From Oscillospiraceae bacterium (lineage in GTDB: Bacteria > Bacillota > Clostridia > Oscillospirales > Ruminococcaceae): a stretch of 7,064 bases of DNA. The notes beneath the pieces are model-generated. The model was not told the origin of the DNA, searched no databases, and worked only from the letters and a program-made list of their open reading frames with translations. Of the stretch, positions 5,946 through 7,064 are shown one piece after another. Position 1 is the first letter of the stretch, and each line of letters begins with the position of its first letter. Location of the stretch: contig JAFTNX010000181.1 in assembly GCA_017451665.1 (NCBI GenBank), positions 1 to 7,064 on the forward strand. The letters run 5' to 3'. The translations under genes were made by a program, and so were the position numbers.

Positions 5946-5974
5946 ATTTTATAACATTTTCCTCTTTCTGTCAA
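5946..5974 (-). promoter_or_regulatory. Sigma-A-type promoter of rny
   Basis: On the minus strand a perfect TTGACA (5969-5974), a 17-base spacer and TAAAAT (5946-5951). The predicted start near 5939 leaves a leader of about 95 bases before the rny ATG. This is the only strong promoter seen upstream of rny. Confidence 0.8.
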
Positions 5975-6057
5975 GTGAATTTTCAGCTAAATTAACAAAA
6001 AAGCTTTGATTTTTAATACAAAATCCATAATATTTTTTAGAGAATAGATACCGGTGA

Positions 6058-6086
6058 TTGACAATTGTTATAAAAACTGTTATTAT
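6058..6086 (+). promoter_or_regulatory. Sigma-A-type promoter of the deacetylase gene
   Basis: Perfect TTGACA (6058-6063), a 17-base spacer and TATTAT (6081-6086) preceded by TGT (extended -10). Transcription would start near 6093, about 25 bases before ATG 6118. The -35 box lies in TTGACAATTG, which also occurs in the heptamer repeat at 1824-1849. Confidence 0.85.
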
Positions 6087-6104
6087 TGTTAAAGTTTAAA
6101 ATGT

Positions 6105-6108
6105 GGAG
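6105..6108 (+). promoter_or_regulatory. Ribosome binding site deciding the deacetylase start
   Basis: GGAG lies nine bases before ATG 6118. It overlaps the alternative in-frame GTG at 6103, which would add five residues ahead of the lipoprotein signal and would have no Shine-Dalgarno sequence of its own. Confidence 0.7.
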
Positions 6109-6117
6109 ATGATACTG

Positions 6118-6924
6118 ATGAAATTCAAAAAAATAATTGCTGTTTTAATGGCAGTTATGTGTTTTTCTGCTGTTTCCTGTGGAAAGAGCGAGGAAAATGA
6201 AAAAAAGGAAGAAACAACTACAACTACACAAGCTACAACAACTACTGAAGCTGTAAAAGAGGAGGAGCCTATCGTGGTAGAAAAGATTGAATACGAAATC
6301 GACCCTACAAAGCCTGTAATTGCGCTTACATTTGACGATGGCCCTAATACCACCACCACAAAGCAGGTGCTTGAGGTACTTGAAAAGTACAAGGTCAAGG
6401 CTTCATTTTTTGTAATCGGCGACAACATCAATGACGAGTCAGGCAAGGTTATGAAGATGGCGTACGATTACGGTCACGAAATCAACAATCATTCAAAGAC
6501 ACACAGCTATATGACCGAGATGACCGAGGACGAAATCAAGGCTGAAATTGAGTATGTTGACGGGCTTGTTGAAAAATTCACAGGGGAAAAGACAAAGTTT
6601 TTCAGACCACCATACATTGCAGTCAACACAAAGGTACACGACTCAATTGACATTCCGTTTATCTGTGGTGTAGGTTGCAACGACTGGGACCCTAAGGTTG
6701 GTGTTGACGCAAGAGTTTCAGAAACTATCAAGCAGGTTAAGGACGGTACTATTATACTTCTTCATGACGCTGAGGGAAACTCACAGACAGTTGAGGCGCT
6801 CGACCAGATTATTCCACAGCTTCTTGATGAAGGCTACCAGTTCGGGACAGTTTCAGAGCTTTTTGAAGCAAAAGGAGTAACAGTCCACCCACTCGACACA
6901 AAGATGTTCACATACGTAGAATAA
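6118..6924 (+). CDS. Lipoprotein NodB-type polysaccharide deacetylase (CE4)
   Basis: Predicted cell-surface lipoprotein of 268 residues. The N terminus is a signal peptide with a lipobox-like AVSC, Cys21 being the probable lipidated residue, followed by an acidic, Thr-rich linker (about 22-60) that would hold the enzyme off the membrane. The NodB domain (about 66-250) has all motifs of carbohydrate esterase family 4: TFDDGP (71-76; D73 probable base, D74 metal ligand), HSKTH (H125, H129 metal ligands), RPPY (163-166), NDW (188-190) and LLHD (214-217). Such enzymes remove acetyl groups from N-acetylated sugars of peptidoglycan or other surface glycans; the substrate is not determined. ATG 6118 is preferred over GTG 6103. 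It has its own promoter and terminator and is divergent from rny. The stop codon lies inside a perfect hairpin. Confidence 0.92.
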   Translation: MKFKKIIAVLMAVMCFSAVSCGKSEENEKKEETTTTTQATTTTEAVKEEEPIVVEKIEYEIDPTKPVIALTFDDGPNTTTTKQVLEVLEKYKVKASFFVIGDNINDESGKVMKMAYDYGHEINNHSKTHSYMTEMTEDEIKAEIEYVDGLVEKFTGEKTKFFRPPYIAVNTKVHDSIDIPFICGVGCNDWDPKVGVDARVSETIKQVKDGTIILLHDAEGNSQTVEALDQIIPQLLDEGYQFGTVSELFEAKGVTVHPLDTKMFTYVE

Positions 6925-6944
6925 TTCCGTAGGAATTATTCTAC
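6916..6944 (+). repeat. Perfect 13-bp hairpin containing the stop codon
   Basis: GTAGAATAATTCC (6916-6928) pairs with GGAATTATTCTAC (6932-6944) around loop GTA. The left arm includes the last two codons and the TAA of the deacetylase gene. There is no T-run after it, and a separate terminator follows, so it may act on mRNA stability or on translation termination. Confidence 0.85.
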
Positions 6945-6961
6945 AATTGACAGTTGACAAT
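6944..6961 (+). repeat. Heptamer repeat after the deacetylase gene
   Basis: CAATTGACAGTTGACAAT is an exact reverse complement of 1832-1849 in family A copy 2. Relative to its upstream gene it has the same orientation there: stop codon, heptamer array, terminator hairpin. Confidence 0.85.
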
Positions 6962-6962
6962 G

Positions 6963-6991
6963 AAAGCGTACGGATTTTCCGTACGCTTTTT
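6963..6991 (+). terminator. Intrinsic terminator of the deacetylase gene
   Basis: AAAGCGTACGGA (6963-6974) pairs with TCCGTACGCTTT (6978-6989) around a TTT loop, a perfect 12-bp stem followed by TTGTTTTGG on the plus strand. It lies 38 bases past the stop codon. Confidence 0.88.
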
Positions 6992-7000
6992 GTTTTGGAA

Positions 7001-7041
7001 GTCGCAATTTGGTGAAGGAGCAACGCCCCTTTATTTCTTTT
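7001..7041 (+). repeat. Family B dispersed repeat, copy 2
   Basis: GTCGCAATTTGGTGAAGG (7001-7018) and GCCCCTTTATTTC (7025-7037) match the two parts of the copy at 1391-1462, here joined directly. The AAGGAGC/GCCCCTT hairpin has one mismatch and loop AAC. CCCCTTTA (7026-7033) can instead pair with TAAAGGGG (7052-7059) near the window end. Confidence 0.65.
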
Positions 7042-7064
7042 GTGCCTCTATTAAAGGGGGAAAC

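Noticed and set aside
6096..6446. Minus-strand open frame of 116 codons opposite the deacetylase
   Set aside because: Its Val/Ser-rich sequence is the antisense of the Thr-rich linker; no promoter or ribosome binding site fits.
7042..7064. Start of another gene after AAAGGGGG at the window end
   Set aside because: Too little sequence remains; the G-run may simply pair with the C-run of family B copy 2.

Overview
The window looks like chromosome of a moderately AT-rich Clostridia-type Firmicute, probably from the Ruminococcaceae/Oscillospiraceae. This rests on a full-length RNase Y, a DUF4317 protein, Gram-positive-type AAGGAG ribosome binding sites, near-consensus sigma-A promoters and a Thr-rich lipoprotein linker. 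I see no phage, transposase, integrase, CRISPR, tRNA or rRNA.

There are six genes. Five lie on the minus strand; in transcription order they are ribonuclease Y (rny, 5843-4278), an O-antigen ligase/Wzy-like membrane protein (4213-2738), a DtxR/MntR-type metal-dependent repressor (2722-2348), a YkgJ-type CxxCxxCC protein (2340-1861) and a DUF4317 protein (1269-100). One lies on the plus strand: a lipoprotein NodB-type polysaccharide deacetylase (6118-6924), divergent from rny. The 274-base rny/deacetylase interval carries two back-to-back promoters, each with a perfect TTGACA and a 17-base spacer. The ligase, repressor and cysteine-cluster genes are separated by 15 and 7 bases and form one operon. 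It begins just past the rny terminator, whose 3' arm overlaps an alternative hairpin that would bury the ligase ribosome binding site.

By role, the window combines RNA decay (rny), cell-surface glycan handling (ligase-like protein, deacetylase) and metal sensing (repressor, cysteine-cluster protein). No single pathway visibly ties them together. The least explained coding observation is that a metal sensor with a mixed MntR/DtxR metal site is co-transcribed with a glycan polymerase/ligase-like protein and a cysteine-cluster protein.

The non-coding DNA is unusually rich in structure. Family A (10-101 and 1765-1849) is a terminator hairpin plus a second hairpin with two compensatory base-pair changes between copies, plus a 7-base tandem repeat directly after a gene. 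An 18-base stretch of that heptamer repeat recurs exactly (reverse-complemented) after the deacetylase gene. Family B (1391-1462 and 7001-7041) is a different dispersed repeat with a GCCCC hairpin. The 590-base gap between the YkgJ and DUF4317 genes also holds a strong 12-bp hairpin (1496-1525) and a nested inverted repeat of about 100 bases (1538-1637) with three stacked helices. That nested repeat is the best candidate here for an undescribed structured RNA or a small mobile hairpin element.
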